64,000 nucleotides of DNA from an uncultured Erythrobacter sp. (GCF_947499705.1 NZ_CANMPJ010000002.1:186001-250000); one strand, 5' to 3'; shown: positions 44,086 to 54,275, numbered from the stretch's first letter. Numbers and translations are program-made. Notes: a model not told the origin generated them from the letters alone.

Positions 44086-44216
44086 CCAGGGCGCTTGCTT
44101 TTTTTGCGTTCAATCTTCGCGTCCTTTGGACTGGTTTCAACGCCGTGCGGCTTTGGCTTTGTCCGCAGCATCCGCTTCAGAACCGCGTCCTCTTGCTTTT
44201 GATTGGTGTCTTCCAT
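44082..44216 (-). CDS. Possible 44-residue basic microprotein, antisense to the cargo gap
   Basis: Reads MEDTNQKQEDAVLKRMLRTK, then continues KPKPHGVETSPKDAKIERKK. It fills exactly the 130-base gap between the two plus-strand cargo genes, and its ATG overlaps that of the HEPN-like gene head to head. The LKRMLRTKPKPHG composition looks like small alphaproteobacterial proteins rather than random sequence, but no clear promoter or Shine-Dalgarno was found. Confidence 0.4.
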   Translation of the reverse strand: MEDTNQKQEDAVLKRMLRTKPKPHGVETSPKDAKIERKKSKRPG

Positions 44217-44850
44217 GACTGAAAAATACACACCTCAAGTCTTCGTGTCGCCCCTCACTGACGAAGAACATGCACAACTAGGTCGGATTGCCATACTGTG
44301 GGGCCAAGCGGACTGGCTCATTGATGAGATCATCCTTGGGGCGCTCAAGATCACCAGAGAGCAACACAAGGCCTTGATTGGCGAGAAACCTCTCGGTCCC
44401 AAGATCAATCTGCTCAAACCGCATCTGAAGGACGTGAACCCACCCGAAGCCCAAGAGGCCGCCAAGAAATTCGTACAGGGGCTGGACCTCACGAAATCGA
44501 AAAGAAATTCCATATTTCATGGTGTCTGGGGTTGGCGCGCACACCCCAGAAAGCAAATTGTCGAACGCTGTGCACGCCACCCAAAGTCCCTCAACGACCC
44601 GCCAAAGGCTGAAGACCTGCCAGCCTTAGAAAAGGCGCTCCACGAGGCTGTGGCGGAAGCCCTAAAGGCCGCCTGCCAGATATGGGGCTTCACGCCGCCT
44701 AAGGTTGTTGGTCGTTTTCTTCATGGTCGAGAGGAGGAAGCCCCAGAATGGTTCCAACAATGGCAAGCACAACGTCCTCTGACCGATCAAAATTGGGATC
44801 ATAGCCTGTCAGAAGGGCAACTGCCGCGTCTAACCGATCCGATGAAATAG
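44215..44850 (+). CDS. IS cargo: HEPN-like domain protein
   Basis: A 211-residue helical protein. Residues 20-105 form a helical bundle-like segment (AQLGRIAILWGQADWLIDEIILGAL) ending with KRNSIFHGVW: Arg97-Asn98-x3-His102 matches the Rx4-6H motif of HEPN ribonucleases, including the usual polar residue after Arg and the HG ending. C-terminal half with WGFTPPKVVGRFLHGREE is unassigned. HEPN proteins are RNases of toxin-antitoxin and antiviral systems. Evidence is one motif plus helical context. Confidence 0.5.
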   Translation: MTEKYTPQVFVSPLTDEEHAQLGRIAILWGQADWLIDEIILGALKITREQHKALIGEKPLGPKINLLKPHLKDVNPPEAQEAAKKFVQGLDLTKSKRNSIFHGVWGWRAHPRKQIVERCARHPKSLNDPPKAEDLPALEKALHEAVAEALKAACQIWGFTPPKVVGRFLHGREEEAPEWFQQWQAQRPLTDQNWDHSLSEGQLPRLTDPMK

Positions 44851-44895
44851 GTAACTCTAGAGTGCCGGCCTGTCCCGACGAATCAGAATCCATTT

Positions 44896-44924
44896 TACCC
44901 TGCTTTGTCAAGTATACTATTGCC
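44896..44924 (-). repeat. Right terminal inverted repeat
   Basis: Complement reads GGCAATAGTATACTTGACAA and on, matching the left end. Confidence 0.9.
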
Positions 44925-44932
44925 ACAATTTA
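44925..44932. repeat. Right copy of 8-bp target duplication
   Basis: ACAATTTA, identical to 42660-42667. By chance the next bases outside (GGCA) equal the element end, so the direct match extends to 12 bases. Confidence 0.9.
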
Positions 44933-44994
44933 GGCAGTCACTTGCGCGGAGTTAGGTCAGGGCACCCAACTTTGACGCAATATTCCGAGCGAGC

Positions 44995-45552
44995 CTATTC
45001 GCCCGCAATATACCGATCCGTCGGGCGCGTTGGCAGCCCGTCGATGCTCTCGGTGCGACCCGCCATCTTGGCTTCCCATTCGGCAGGATCACTCTGCCGG
45101 TGCGCCTTTTTGAGTGTTTCGCGCTCGCCTTCGAGGCTCATGAACGGCACGGCCCAGCCGCACGATGTCTGCACGCTTTCGACCTCAATATCGAAGATTT
45201 GCCGCGTCCCCGGCATCATGGTGAAGCGCTCAGCTAGCTCGTCCCAGCCGGCATCCTGTGGCAGAACAGGCTTGGCCGTTCCATAGATGCGCAGGATCAG
45301 CGCGGGACGGTCGAAATTGCAGAACATTATCGTGATCCGCCCATCGGCGATGACATGGGCGTGGGTCTCGTTGCCGGACCCACCAAGGTCGAGATAAGCC
45401 ACTCGCGAGGGAGATATGACCCGAAACGCATCATACCCCTTGGGGCTGAGATTGATCCGCGCATCAGGCGCAGCGGTGGCGACGAAGAACACCGGCTGCT
45501 TCTCGATCATCGCCGTATGCTTCGGCTCAAGCGCATCGAAAAAGGCAGCCAT
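44995..45552 (-). CDS. Pyridoxamine 5'-phosphate oxidase-family (split-barrel FMN) protein
   Basis: A 185-residue split-barrel flavoprotein: EKQPVFFVATAAPDARINLSPKGYDAFRVISPSRVAYLDLGGSGNETHAHV and ITIMFCNFDRPALILRIYGTAKPV are those of the uncharacterised PNPOx-like family, not of PdxH. Probably binds FMN or F420-type cofactor. It directly abuts the GFA gene (shared base at 45552). Confidence 0.85.
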   Translation of the reverse strand: MAAFFDALEPKHTAMIEKQPVFFVATAAPDARINLSPKGYDAFRVISPSRVAYLDLGGSGNETHAHVIADGRITIMFCNFDRPALILRIYGTAKPVLPQDAGWDELAERFTMMPGTRQIFDIEVESVQTSCGWAVPFMSLEGERETLKKAHRQSDPAEWEAKMAGRTESIDGLPTRPTDRYIAGE

Positions 45553-45917
45553 CAGTCCATTTCCTTCCCTATCGTGGCGCGCACTGGGATACCCGCCGGG
45601 TCAAAGTCATCGAGGCAGAACACGTTGATGCCGACATAATCGGGTGTCACGCGTTTGCGGTGGAATGGGTAGATACCACAGTTCGAGCAGAAGAAGTGCC
45701 GCGCTGTCTTGGTATGGAATGGATACTCGCTGAGCGCTCCCTCGCCCGCCAGCAATTCGAACTCGCTTTCGTGCACTTTCACCATCAGCGCGTTCTTGCG
45801 CACACAGATTGAACAATCGCAGGTGGTGAGTTCGGGGAAGTCGGTGGTGATCGCGAATTGCACTGCGCCGCAATGGCAACTGCCAGTCAAACGTTTGAGC
45901 GGACGCGGACCACTCAA
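45552..45917 (-). CDS. GFA-family (glutathione-dependent formaldehyde-activating-like) protein
   Basis: A 121-residue zinc protein. Cysteine ligands: GSCHCGAVQF, CDCSICVRKNAL and FFCSNCGIYPFHRKR. GFA-family members resemble Gfa, but most have no proven activity on formaldehyde. Overlaps the alpha/beta hydrolase stop by four bases and the PNPOx start by one. Confidence 0.92.
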   Translation of the reverse strand: MSGPRPLKRLTGSCHCGAVQFAITTDFPELTTCDCSICVRKNALMVKVHESEFELLAGEGALSEYPFHTKTARHFFCSNCGIYPFHRKRVTPDYVGINVFCLDDFDPAGIPVRATIGKEMD

Positions 45918-46795
45918 AGGAAATCCCTCAGCACCTCAACAAACTTGTCGAACTGGTCGTGGTGGAGCCAGTGGCCAGCCTTCTCGAATTCGATCACCTT
46001 GGCAGTGTTGAAATGCTCGACCCGGCCGTCTTTCTCCGGGTTAGAGGCCCAGCTGTCCGCGCCATACAGCAAGAGCGTAGGACAGGTGATCGCCCCCCAC
46101 GTTGCTACCATGAATTCATCGGCCACATCCTCGACACCCCAGACATTGAGATGCGGGTCGAACTTCCAGCTGTAAGTGCCATCCTCGTTACGGTTGACCC
46201 CGTGGATGGTGAGGTGCCGGGCCTGATCTTCGGTGAGGTAGGAGTTTTCCTCAATCATCCGCGCAAAGGCGGCTTCGATGCTGTCATATTTACGCGGCGT
46301 GCGCCCGGCGGCCTTGCGCTTCTTCTCGACCCATTCGCGCATACGCTCGGGATACGGGGTCTTGCGCTGTTCGGCCTTCCATTCGGGCGATGGACCAAGA
46401 CCCTCGATAGCCACCAGCTTGGTGACCATGTCGGGGAACATCCCGGCATAGCGTAGCGCGACATTGCCGCCCATCGAGTGCGAGACGATACTCACAGGCC
46501 CGCGACCCAGCTGGTGCACTAGCTGCGCCAGATCATAGACCATGTCGTTGGAGTTGTAGTTCCCGTCCGACACCCAATCGCTGTCGCCGTGGCCGCGGTG
46601 GTCCATGGCGACAATGTGGTAATCCTCGCGCAGAGCCTCTGCGGTCCAGTCCCAATTGCGAGCATGATCGCGCCCGCCATGGACGAGCACCAGCGGCGGC
46701 TTCGTATCGTTGCCCCAATCGAAGTAATTGAGCTTGAGACGCTGCGAGATGAAAGTCTGGGAGGTTGGACCAGAAGAGAAAGTCGTTCCGTTCAT
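45914..46795 (-). CDS. Alpha/beta hydrolase
   Basis: A 293-residue alpha/beta hydrolase. Nucleophile elbow SHSMGG (VSIVSHSMGGNVALRYAGMFP), oxyanion HGGRDHARNWD, a DHRGHGDSDW strand, and the terminal His in FEKAGHWLHHDQFDKF. Substrate unknown. First of three overlapping minus-strand genes. Confidence 0.92.
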   Translation of the reverse strand: MNGTTFSSGPTSQTFISQRLKLNYFDWGNDTKPPLVLVHGGRDHARNWDWTAEALREDYHIVAMDHRGHGDSDWVSDGNYNSNDMVYDLAQLVHQLGRGPVSIVSHSMGGNVALRYAGMFPDMVTKLVAIEGLGPSPEWKAEQRKTPYPERMREWVEKKRKAAGRTPRKYDSIEAAFARMIEENSYLTEDQARHLTIHGVNRNEDGTYSWKFDPHLNVWGVEDVADEFMVATWGAITCPTLLLYGADSWASNPEKDGRVEHFNTAKVIEFEKAGHWLHHDQFDKFVEVLRDFL

Positions 46796-46832
46796 GCCAA
46801 CCCAATGCCGCGAACTTTCGCGGGCCGCAACC

Positions 46833-48365
46833 TTACCGTTCCTTGGTTGCCGAGAAGATCAGTTCGGGGTTCTTCTCAACCTGATAGTTCACGTCCCACG
46901 GGCTCTTGGCCATGAAAACGAGATCACCATCGCGGTCGCGGGCGAGATTGGCGCGGTTGAAGCCCTCAAATTCGTCGAGCGCCTTTTGATCACCCTTGAT
47001 CCAGCGCGCAGTAGCAAACGGTGCTGCCTCAAGCGCTGCCTCGACCTTGTACTCAGCCGAAAGCCGCGAAATCAGCACTTCAAGCTGCAACTGTCCGACC
47101 ACGCCAACGACATGCTGCGCGCCGATCTCCGGGTAGAACACCTGGATCACGCCTTCTTCAGAAAGGTCATCGAGCGCCTTGCGCAATTGCTTGGTCTTGG
47201 TCGGGTCTTTCAACTGCACGCGGCGCAGTATTTCCGGCGCGAAATTGGGTAGGCCGGTAAAGCGGACTTCGTCCTTTTCCGACAGGGTATCGCCGACGCG
47301 CAACGTGCCATGGTTAGGAATGCCGATGATATCGCCTGCCTCTGCGGTATCGGCGATCTCGCGGTCCTGCGCAAAGAACAGGATCGGCGAATGGATCGCG
47401 ATCGGCTTACCATGGCCCGACGGCGTCAGCTTCATGCCGCGTTTGAACGTGCCCGAAACCTGCCGCATGAAGGCGATCCGGTCGCGGTGGTTGGGGTCCA
47501 TATTGGCCTGCACCTTGAAGATGAAGCCGGTGACCTCATCGTGGCTCGGCGCGATCTGCTCTTCGCCAGCCGGTTGTGGGCGCGGCGGGGGCGCGTGTTT
47601 GGCGATAGCGTCGATCAGTTCGGTCACGCCGAAATTCTTGAGCGCCGATCCGAAATAGACCGGCGTCAGGTCACCATTGCGATAGGCCTCGAGATCGAAT
47701 TCGGGATATCCGATCTGCGCAAGCTCGATTTCCTCGGCCCATTCCTCCGGGATGGTGGGATCGCTGTCGCGCGTGCCGAGAAACTCCTTTGAAGGGCCTT
47801 CCGGGCGACTGACTGTGCCGCTCGCAAAATCGAGAATCCCTTCGAACTGTCCGCCCATACCGATTGGCCAGGCTTGCGGTGAGACGTCGAGCGCGAGCAT
47901 ATCCGCAACCTCGTCCATCAACTCAAAGCCCGGACGGCCTTCGCGGTCGACTTTGTTGACGAAGGTGATGATTGGCACGCTGCGCAAGCGGCAGACTTCG
48001 AACAGTTTGCGCGTCTGCGGCTCGATCCCTTTCGCGGCATCGATCACCATCACTGCGGAATCGACCGCCGTCAGCGTGCGATAGGTGTCTTCGGAAAAAT
48101 CCTCGTGCCCCGGCGTATCGAGCAGGTTGAAGGTGATCGTCTCTCCTTCGTACTCTTTCTCGAAGGTCATGACCGACGAAGTGACCGAGATGCCGCGTTG
48201 CTGCTCGATCTTCATCCAGTCCGACCGCGCACGCCGCGCCTGCCCGCGCGCTTTGACCTCGCCCGCAAGGTGAATCGCGCCGCCTTGCAGCAGCAGCTTT
48301 TCAGTCAGCGTGGTCTTACCAGCATCAGGGTGCGAAATGATCGCGAAGGTGCGGCGATTGGACAT
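46833..48365 (-). CDS. prfC: Peptide chain release factor 3
   Basis: A 510-residue translational GTPase that recycles RF1/RF2. G1 SHPDAGKTTLTEKLL, G3 DTPGHEDFSEDTYRTL, G4 NKVDREGRPGFELMDEV; the C-terminal domain has IQVFYPEIGAQHVVGVVGQLQLEVLISRL typical of RF3. Full length. Confidence 0.96.
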   Translation of the reverse strand: MSNRRTFAIISHPDAGKTTLTEKLLLQGGAIHLAGEVKARGQARRARSDWMKIEQQRGISVTSSVMTFEKEYEGETITFNLLDTPGHEDFSEDTYRTLTAVDSAVMVIDAAKGIEPQTRKLFEVCRLRSVPIITFVNKVDREGRPGFELMDEVADMLALDVSPQAWPIGMGGQFEGILDFASGTVSRPEGPSKEFLGTRDSDPTIPEEWAEEIELAQIGYPEFDLEAYRNGDLTPVYFGSALKNFGVTELIDAIAKHAPPPRPQPAGEEQIAPSHDEVTGFIFKVQANMDPNHRDRIAFMRQVSGTFKRGMKLTPSGHGKPIAIHSPILFFAQDREIADTAEAGDIIGIPNHGTLRVGDTLSEKDEVRFTGLPNFAPEILRRVQLKDPTKTKQLRKALDDLSEEGVIQVFYPEIGAQHVVGVVGQLQLEVLISRLSAEYKVEAALEAAPFATARWIKGDQKALDEFEGFNRANLARDRDGDLVFMAKSPWDVNYQVEKNPELIFSATKER

Positions 48366-48383
48366 GAGTGATCGGAGCGCAGA

Positions 48384-50762
48384 TTACCCGCGCAATTCCG
48401 CTCCCTGCTTGGCCGCCGCCGCAACAATCGCATCGGTGATCGCTTTCAGGTCAGCGTCCTTGTAGCTCTTGTCCTGCGGTTGCAGCGTCACTTCTAGCGC
48501 GAGCGACTTTGTGCCTTCGGGCAGGCTGTCGCCGGTGAACTGATCGAAGATCCGGGCGTCCACGATGTTGACCTTATCCGCGCCTTTCACTGCGCGCAGC
48601 AAGTCTCCCGCTGGCAGTTCCGACGGCACGAGAAATGCGAAATCACGAGTCACCGCTTGCAGTGCAGGCGGAGTGAAACTGGGTCTGGCGAAGCTGACCG
48701 AGCCCTTGGCCGCTTTCTTGGCCGGGATCGCGTCTAGGTGAATACCGAACGCGGCGATCGGTACGCCAATCCCAAAGGCCTTAAGCACCGTCGGGTGGAC
48801 CATCCCAAAGCTGGCGATACGGTTCTTTGGGCCCAGGCGCAAAGTCGCAGACTGGCCGGGGTGATAGATATCGCCCGCCTCGCCCATGACCTGCAATCTG
48901 TCGACCGGCGCTCCTGCTGCTTCCAGCAGAGCCAGGCACTTGGCCTTGGCATCATAGGCATCGAAGCTCCGCGCTTTGCCATGTTGCCATGAACGCGGCG
49001 CAGCATCGCCCGCCATCACCGCGACAAGCGCCGGATATTCGCCATCTGCGAGGTAGCGCCGACCGATTTCGAACAAGCGCACACTGGAAGAACCACGATC
49101 AAAACTGCGCCGCGCCGCCAACAGGAGGCCTGGCAACAATGACGGGCGCATCACTTTTAAATCTTCGCTGATCGGATTGTCGAGCGACCAATGCCCGCCG
49201 CCGACCGCATCGGCCTCATCCTCAGAGATGAACGACCACGTGATTGCTTCATCCAACCCGCTGCCACCCGCCGCACGGCGCAATTTGCGCTCCAGCTTCT
49301 GCTCCGGCGTCGCGGTTGGCCGGGCAACGCCTTCCATACGCGGCAGAGCAACGCTTTCGACCTTGTCGAGACCGTGGATACGAACGACTTCTTCGACGAG
49401 GTCGGCTGGTCCTTCGATATCATGACGGCGCAGCGGACAGGTCACCTGCCAATCATCACCGACAACGAAATCGAGGCTTTCGAGGATGCGGCGCTGCTCG
49501 TCAGCAGGCACGTCTACTCCGCCCAACCGAGCGGTCAGGCCGGTGTCGAACGACACAATCTTGGCTTGGCTAGGCGGCGCACCGGCGTGGACGGCTTCGG
49601 ATGCCTGGCCACCAGCCAGTTCGACAATCAGCCCAGTCAGCAGGTCCAGCCCGGTTTCCAAGAAATCGGGATCGACACCGCGCTCGAACCGCGTGCGTGC
49701 GTCCGACGCGAGGCCAAGCTTGCGCCCGGTCACCCCGATACTGGCCGGATCAAAATAGGCGATTTCGAGCAGCACGTCGGTTGTATCGTCCTGCACGCCG
49801 GAATGCTCGCCGCCCATGATCCCGGCGATATCGTGCACCTGCACATCATCGGCGATCACCATCATGCTGGCATCGAGCGTGTAGATTTTCTCGTTGAGCG
49901 CCACGACCTGCTCGCCATCCTTGGCGCGCCGCGCCACGACCGCGCCCTGCAATTTGGCAAGGTCATAGACGTGCGCCGGACGGCCAAAGGCTAGCATCAG
50001 GTAGTTGGTCAGATCGACCAGCAGCGAAATCGGGCGTTGGCCCGCGCTAGCAAGACGCTGCTGCATCCAGTCAGGCGATGGACCGTTGGTCACGCCCTTG
50101 ATCACGCGGCCATAGAAGGCCGGACAGCCTTGCGCGTCCTCGGTGCGGATTTCAACCGGGCACTCCCCGCTTGCCTCAAACTTAGGGAAGGCAATCGGTT
50201 TCAGCGTGCCGAGACCAGCCGCTGCCAGATCGCGCGCGATCCCGTAAACGCCCATGCAATCCGGGCGGTTCGGCGTGATCGCCACGTCGATAATCGGCGA
50301 AGAGCCGTGATAATCGGCAAAGCTGTGCCCGACCGGCGCGTCTTCGGGCAGTTCGATGATGCCGTCATGCTCGTCGCCCAATTCCAGCTCGCGTACCGAG
50401 CACATCATGCCGTTGGATTCGACACCTCGGATCGCGCTTTTGCGGAGTTGCATTCCGTTTGACGGAACAACCGCGCCAGGCTGTCCCAGCACACCTTTCA
50501 TCCCCGCGCGTGCATTGGGCGCACCGCATACGACTTGCAGCGGATCGCCCTCGCCCGTGTTGACGGTGAGCACTTGCAGCTTGTCAGCATCAGGGTGCTT
50601 TTCGGCGGTTAGCACTTCGGCGACGGTGAAGCCCGCCAGCCGCTGTGCCGGGTCTTCAACGCCTTCGATCTCCAGCCCGATTGCGGTCAGCGTATCGGTG
50701 ATTTCCTGAAGCGTTGCTTCGGTTTCGAGGTGGTCTTTCAGCCAGGTGATCGAGAACTTCAT
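48384..50762 (-). CDS. pheT: Phenylalanine-tRNA ligase beta subunit
   Basis: A 792-residue PheT. Domains: tRNA-binding EMAP-like region (about 40-150, [22 protein letters not shown]), B3/4 editing, B5 and core, and the C-terminal anticodon-binding FDX domain (about 695-790, [20 protein letters not shown]). Start overlaps the pheS stop by four bases (ATGA). Confidence 0.97.
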   Translation of the reverse strand: MKFSITWLKDHLETEATLQEITDTLTAIGLEIEGVEDPAQRLAGFTVAEVLTAEKHPDADKLQVLTVNTGEGDPLQVVCGAPNARAGMKGVLGQPGAVVPSNGMQLRKSAIRGVESNGMMCSVRELELGDEHDGIIELPEDAPVGHSFADYHGSSPIIDVAITPNRPDCMGVYGIARDLAAAGLGTLKPIAFPKFEASGECPVEIRTEDAQGCPAFYGRVIKGVTNGPSPDWMQQRLASAGQRPISLLVDLTNYLMLAFGRPAHVYDLAKLQGAVVARRAKDGEQVVALNEKIYTLDASMMVIADDVQVHDIAGIMGGEHSGVQDDTTDVLLEIAYFDPASIGVTGRKLGLASDARTRFERGVDPDFLETGLDLLTGLIVELAGGQASEAVHAGAPPSQAKIVSFDTGLTARLGGVDVPADEQRRILESLDFVVGDDWQVTCPLRRHDIEGPADLVEEVVRIHGLDKVESVALPRMEGVARPTATPEQKLERKLRRAAGGSGLDEAITWSFISEDEADAVGGGHWSLDNPISEDLKVMRPSLLPGLLLAARRSFDRGSSSVRLFEIGRRYLADGEYPALVAVMAGDAAPRSWQHGKARSFDAYDAKAKCLALLEAAGAPVDRLQVMGEAGDIYHPGQSATLRLGPKNRIASFGMVHPTVLKAFGIGVPIAAFGIHLDAIPAKKAAKGSVSFARPSFTPPALQAVTRDFAFLVPSELPAGDLLRAVKGADKVNIVDARIFDQFTGDSLPEGTKSLALEVTLQPQDKSYKDADLKAITDAIVAAAAKQGAELRG

Positions 50763-51859
50763 GGCCGCGCTCCCACACCAGCGGAGAGGGTCGGCTGGTC
50801 GAAGGGCGAAAAGCCGTAATGCGCCAACCAGCGCGGATCGCCATCAAAGAAGGCTCGCAGATCGTTCATGCCATATTTCAGCATCGCGATGCGATCGATC
50901 CCGAGACCAAAGGCAAAGCCCTGATACTCGTTCGGGTCGACACCGGCCATTTCAAGAACCCGGGAATTGACCATGCCGCTGCCACCCAGTTCCATCCAAT
51001 CATGACCCTCGGCATCGCCATGCCCGCCAACGACACGGCGGTTGCCTTCGTTGGAATAGCCGACATCTACCTCAACGCTCGGTTCAGTGAACGGGAAGTA
51101 GGATGGCCGCAGACGCAAGGTGATATCTTCGCGCTCAAAGAATGCCTTGAAGAAGGTTTCAAGCGTCCATTTCAAATGCCCAAGGTGAATGTCACGGTCG
51201 ACAACCAAGCCTTCAACCTGGTGGAACATCGGCGTGTGCGTGGCGTCGCTGTCACTGCGATAGACACGGCCTGGCGCGATCAAACGGATCGGCGCGCCCT
51301 GTTCTTTCATGGAGCGGATCTGAACCGGCGACGTGTGCGTGCGCAGCAGCATTTGCCCGCCGTCAGGAGCAGCGTTCGGGAAATAGAACGTATCGTGCAT
51401 CGCGCGGGCTGGATGGCTCTCATCCATGTTGAGCGCAGTGAAGTTGTGCCAGTCGTCTTCGATCTCCGGACCGGTCGCCAAGGCGAAGCCGAGATCGGCG
51501 AAGATCTCTGCCAGTTCGTCCATCACCTGACTGACGGGATGCACCGAACCTTTTGGCAGATCGGGCGCAGGCAGGGTCAGGTCGATTGTTTCATTGGCCA
51601 ACTGCGCTTCGAGAGCCGCGGCTTCGAGAGCGGCTTTCTTGTCCTCAATCGCGGCGGCAATGTCGGCACGCACAGCCTGGATCGCGGGGCCAGCGGTCTG
51701 CCGCTCTTCAGGCGACATTCCGCCAAGCGTCTTGAGGGCAAGGCTGACCCAGCCCTTCTTCCCAAGCGCGGCCACGCGCTCGGCGTCAAGCGCCTCTAGC
51801 GTATCGGCGGCATCAATTGCCGCCAGCGCGGCCTCTTTTTGCGGTGTCAGATCGGTCAT
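50759..51859 (-). CDS. pheS: Phenylalanine-tRNA ligase alpha subunit
   Basis: A 366-residue PheS. Helical N-terminal arm, then class II motif 2 and 3 regions: [47 protein letters not shown] and [28 protein letters not shown]. The start is ATG 51859 ([20 protein letters not shown]); the longer frame has no family support. Confidence 0.97.
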   Translation of the reverse strand: MTDLTPQKEAALAAIDAADTLEALDAERVAALGKKGWVSLALKTLGGMSPEERQTAGPAIQAVRADIAAAIEDKKAALEAAALEAQLANETIDLTLPAPDLPKGSVHPVSQVMDELAEIFADLGFALATGPEIEDDWHNFTALNMDESHPARAMHDTFYFPNAAPDGGQMLLRTHTSPVQIRSMKEQGAPIRLIAPGRVYRSDSDATHTPMFHQVEGLVVDRDIHLGHLKWTLETFFKAFFEREDITLRLRPSYFPFTEPSVEVDVGYSNEGNRRVVGGHGDAEGHDWMELGGSGMVNSRVLEMAGVDPNEYQGFAFGLGIDRIAMLKYGMNDLRAFFDGDPRWLAHYGFSPFDQPTLSAGVGARP

Positions 51860-51971
51860 AGTTTGTGCGACGATGTGTCCAGTGAATTGAGCGCGTCCGC
51901 TAGCGTCAATTGGGCGCACTTGCAAAGCGCGTTTGAGTATCGCTCTGGGATTCCCGAAGTCTCGCCTTACG

Positions 51972-52868
51972 TCACTCGGACGCTTCGGGATCGTGCAGGC
52001 CCTGCACTGCCTCCCCTGCAATCTCCATTCTGGCCCGTGCCGCTGCGATCAACAGCGGCTTTTCGAGCTTGGAGTAGAAGCTCGGCGCCATACCCATGAA
52101 ACGTTTGAAGTCGCGTACGAAGTGGGCTTGATCATGATAATGATGATCGAGCGTACTCAGCCAGTTGAGTGAGGGATCGAGCATGAATTGCGCAAGGCTT
52201 CGCAAGAACCTCTGACGGCGCAGCAACAGCTTGGGCGTGAACCCGAATGCGCGATTGCAAAGGCGTTCGAGCGAGCGCACGTTCATTGACACCCGCTCTG
52301 CGAAGTCGGCGACAGTCGCGATTTCAGGATCGACCAGGGCGGTGTTGATGGCCGTAATCTGATCCGCGTTCTTTGCCATCTTGCCGACGAGCTCGGCCAT
52401 GTGGCTCTCGATCAGTTCGAGTTCGGCGTTCGCATCTCCGCCGCTCGCTTGCAGTGCATGGGCGAGCGGGTGGAAAGCCGCAAAGGCCTGGTCAGCGCCG
52501 CCATCGACAGCCTGATCGGCATAGTCACCCGCCTGCGCGTCGACGAATGTCGCCCAGCCAAGCGGCATCAATCCGATACCCCAGCTCGACCCCGATCCGA
52601 TCCGGAACCGGCTGGCATAGCTGGTCGGGCCGGAGACCGAGAATGCCGGAACCGGCTCAAGGGCGCCGGGGCCGATTGCCGCTTCAGACCACCCTTCGGC
52701 GAGAAAGCGCAGATTGGGCCATTCGGGATGGAGATAGTCCTCGAGCCAGGGTTCATTGGCCGAGCATTGTACCTCGGTGCGGTAATAGGTTGTGACGAAA
52801 GGCCGCAATTCCTCGGCAGGAAGCGCAAAGCGAACCTTGACCGCTGGACCGCCGACGGAACGGGTCAT
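51972..52868 (-). CDS. AraC-family transcriptional regulator (paralogue 1)
   Basis: A 298-residue regulator with an N-terminal sensory domain ([26 protein letters not shown]) and a C-terminal AraC HTH region ([41 protein letters not shown], then [23 protein letters not shown]). Same architecture as the next gene, with which it shares the HYHDQA(H/Q)F segment. Target unknown. Confidence 0.92.
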   Translation of the reverse strand: MTRSVGGPAVKVRFALPAEELRPFVTTYYRTEVQCSANEPWLEDYLHPEWPNLRFLAEGWSEAAIGPGALEPVPAFSVSGPTSYASRFRIGSGSSWGIGLMPLGWATFVDAQAGDYADQAVDGGADQAFAAFHPLAHALQASGGDANAELELIESHMAELVGKMAKNADQITAINTALVDPEIATVADFAERVSMNVRSLERLCNRAFGFTPKLLLRRQRFLRSLAQFMLDPSLNWLSTLDHHYHDQAHFVRDFKRFMGMAPSFYSKLEKPLLIAAARARMEIAGEAVQGLHDPEASE

Positions 52869-52892
52869 CGCACCGCCCCCTGCGCGAAAAGT

Positions 52893-53816
52893 TTACCGGG
52901 AGGGCTTGTCCAGCGTCTGCGCCGCACTGCCCCATACGCGGGCGCGCGCTTCCATGAAGGAGGACAGGATCGGATGATCAAGTGCGGCATACTCACTGGG
53001 GTTCATAGTCATGAATTCGTGAAACTCACGCGTGAACTGTGCCTGATCGTGATAGTGTCCGTCCATTGCTTCCGTCCAGCGTGTTCCGCGATGGAGCATG
53101 AAACTGGTCAGGCTGCGCATGAAACGCTGACGCCGCATCAGCAATTTGGGCGTGAAACCAAAATAGCGCCGGCAGACGCGCTCGAGCGTACGGATGCTCA
53201 TTCCGCAAGCGTCGGCTAGATCGCCAACCGCAGTGTAGGACACATCCACCATCGCCTCGTGAACCCGCATGATCTTGGGTTCGTCACGATTGGGGCGCAT
53301 CAGGCGGGTGAGGTCTTCGATGAGCGCTTCGAATTGCGCATTTGTGTCGGCGTCTGGATCGCATAGCACATCGGACATGCAATCGAACTTCGCAAAGGTT
53401 GGATGCTTGGCGCCATCGCAGACGACGTTGGCCAGGTCCCGGGCATCGCCATCGATAAAGCGAGCCCAGCCGAGCGGCAAAATACCCACTCCCCACATCG
53501 TCGCATCACCGATTTCGAATTTGCACGGCAATGAACTGGGGCCGGTCGCGGTGAAGCGGGCGCCCTCAACACTGGTGTTCCCAATACGGGCGTTGGGTGT
53601 GCCTCCGGCAAAGAAGCGAATGCCGCACCATTCCGGCTGCAGGTAATCGCTGACCATGCTGCCCTCTTCGGAGCTTAGCGTGGCGTGATAGAACGTAGTG
53701 AAGCAGCCGTCGAACTGGCTCGGCGGCGGATAGAAGTCACTGTCTACAACGGCTGCAGGCTGTTCACCCGAAGCGCCTTCGTTTCCCTGCCCCATGAACG
53801 GACTTTTGCGCCACAT
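52893..53816 (-). CDS. AraC-family transcriptional regulator (paralogue 2)
   Basis: A 307-residue AraC-type regulator. N-terminal domain FDGCFTTFYHATLSSEEGSMVSDYLQPEWCGIRFF and C-terminal [48 protein letters not shown] with HYHDQAQFTREFHEFMTMNPSEY. Clearly paralogous to the preceding regulator (similar FGFTPKLL(L/M)RRQRF core). Both lie between rplT and pheS. Gene order suggests duplication and insertion. Confidence 0.92.
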   Translation of the reverse strand: MWRKSPFMGQGNEGASGEQPAAVVDSDFYPPPSQFDGCFTTFYHATLSSEEGSMVSDYLQPEWCGIRFFAGGTPNARIGNTSVEGARFTATGPSSLPCKFEIGDATMWGVGILPLGWARFIDGDARDLANVVCDGAKHPTFAKFDCMSDVLCDPDADTNAQFEALIEDLTRLMRPNRDEPKIMRVHEAMVDVSYTAVGDLADACGMSIRTLERVCRRYFGFTPKLLMRRQRFMRSLTSFMLHRGTRWTEAMDGHYHDQAQFTREFHEFMTMNPSEYAALDHPILSSFMEARARVWGSAAQTLDKPSR

Positions 53817-53855
53817 GGCGAGTTTTTACAAGGAAAATGGCGCGAATATACAAGC

Positions 53856-53890
53856 AAAGGGGCGCCAAACCCGAAGTCTGACGCCCCTTT
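53856..53890 (-). terminator. Terminator downstream of rpmI-rplT
   Basis: 9-bp stem AAAGGGGCG / CGCCCCTTT with a 17-base loop; on the minus strand the T-run is weak (TTTGC). Located 25 bases past the rplT stop codon. Confidence 0.6.
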
Positions 53891-53915
53891 TGATGTTTGG
53901 ATTCGCTGTCCGCGA

Positions 53916-54275
53916 TTACGCGGGAAGAGCGTCTTTCGCTTGCGCGATGATCGTTTTGAACGCTGCTTCTTCGTTCATGGCGAGATCGGCCATAACCTTC
54001 CGGTCGAGTTCGATCCCGGCGAGCTTCACCCCGTGCATGAACTGCGAATAGGTGAGGCCTTCGGCGCGAACGGCGGCGTTGATGCGCTGGATCCAGAGCG
54101 CACGGAAGCTGCGCTTCTTAACCTTGCGATCACGATAAGCGTACTGGCCGGCCTTTTCGACCGCCTGGCGCGCAACGCGGATGGTGTTCTTGCGACGACC
54201 GCGATAGCCCTTGGCTTGCTCGAGTAGCCGCTTGTGCTTTTGGCGCGTGGTGACGCCGCGTTTGATGCGTGGCAT
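53916..54275 (-). CDS. rplT: Ribosomal protein L20
   Basis: A 119-residue L20 with [30 protein letters not shown] at the start and [35 protein letters not shown]. Required for early 50S assembly. Second gene of the rpmI-rplT pair; infC is not upstream. Confidence 0.98.
   Translation of the reverse strand: MPRIKRGVTTRQKHKRLLEQAKGYRGRRKNTIRVARQAVEKAGQYAYRDRKVKKRSFRALWIQRINAAVRAEGLTYSQFMHGVKLAGIELDRKVMADLAMNEEAAFKTIIAQAKDALPA

Larger units (their letters stand above)
42668..44924 (+). mobile_element. IS1595-family insertion sequence with cargo genes (2257 bp)
   Basis: Bounded by imperfect inverted repeats: left 42668-42697 and right 44896-44924, both reading GGCAAT(T/A)GTATACTTGACA inward, differing at three or four places over about 30 bases. 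An 8-bp duplication, ACAATTTA, flanks it exactly. It carries a transposase and at least two additional genes, with a possible small antisense one. It is inserted 22 bases beyond the NtrC-like site of glnK-amt, separating that operon from the genes to the right. Intact ends and transposase suggest a recent, active insertion. Confidence 0.93.

Noticed and set aside
44699..44926. Minus-strand ORF of 75 residues starting in the right inverted repeat, with protein-like composition
   Set aside because: It is antisense to the 3' third of the HEPN-like gene, which has the better context. A TTGACA in the repeat and an ATG at about 44893 leave a small chance that it is real.
49191..49994. Plus-strand ORF of 267 codons within pheT
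   Set aside because: Antisense shadow of the pheT gene.
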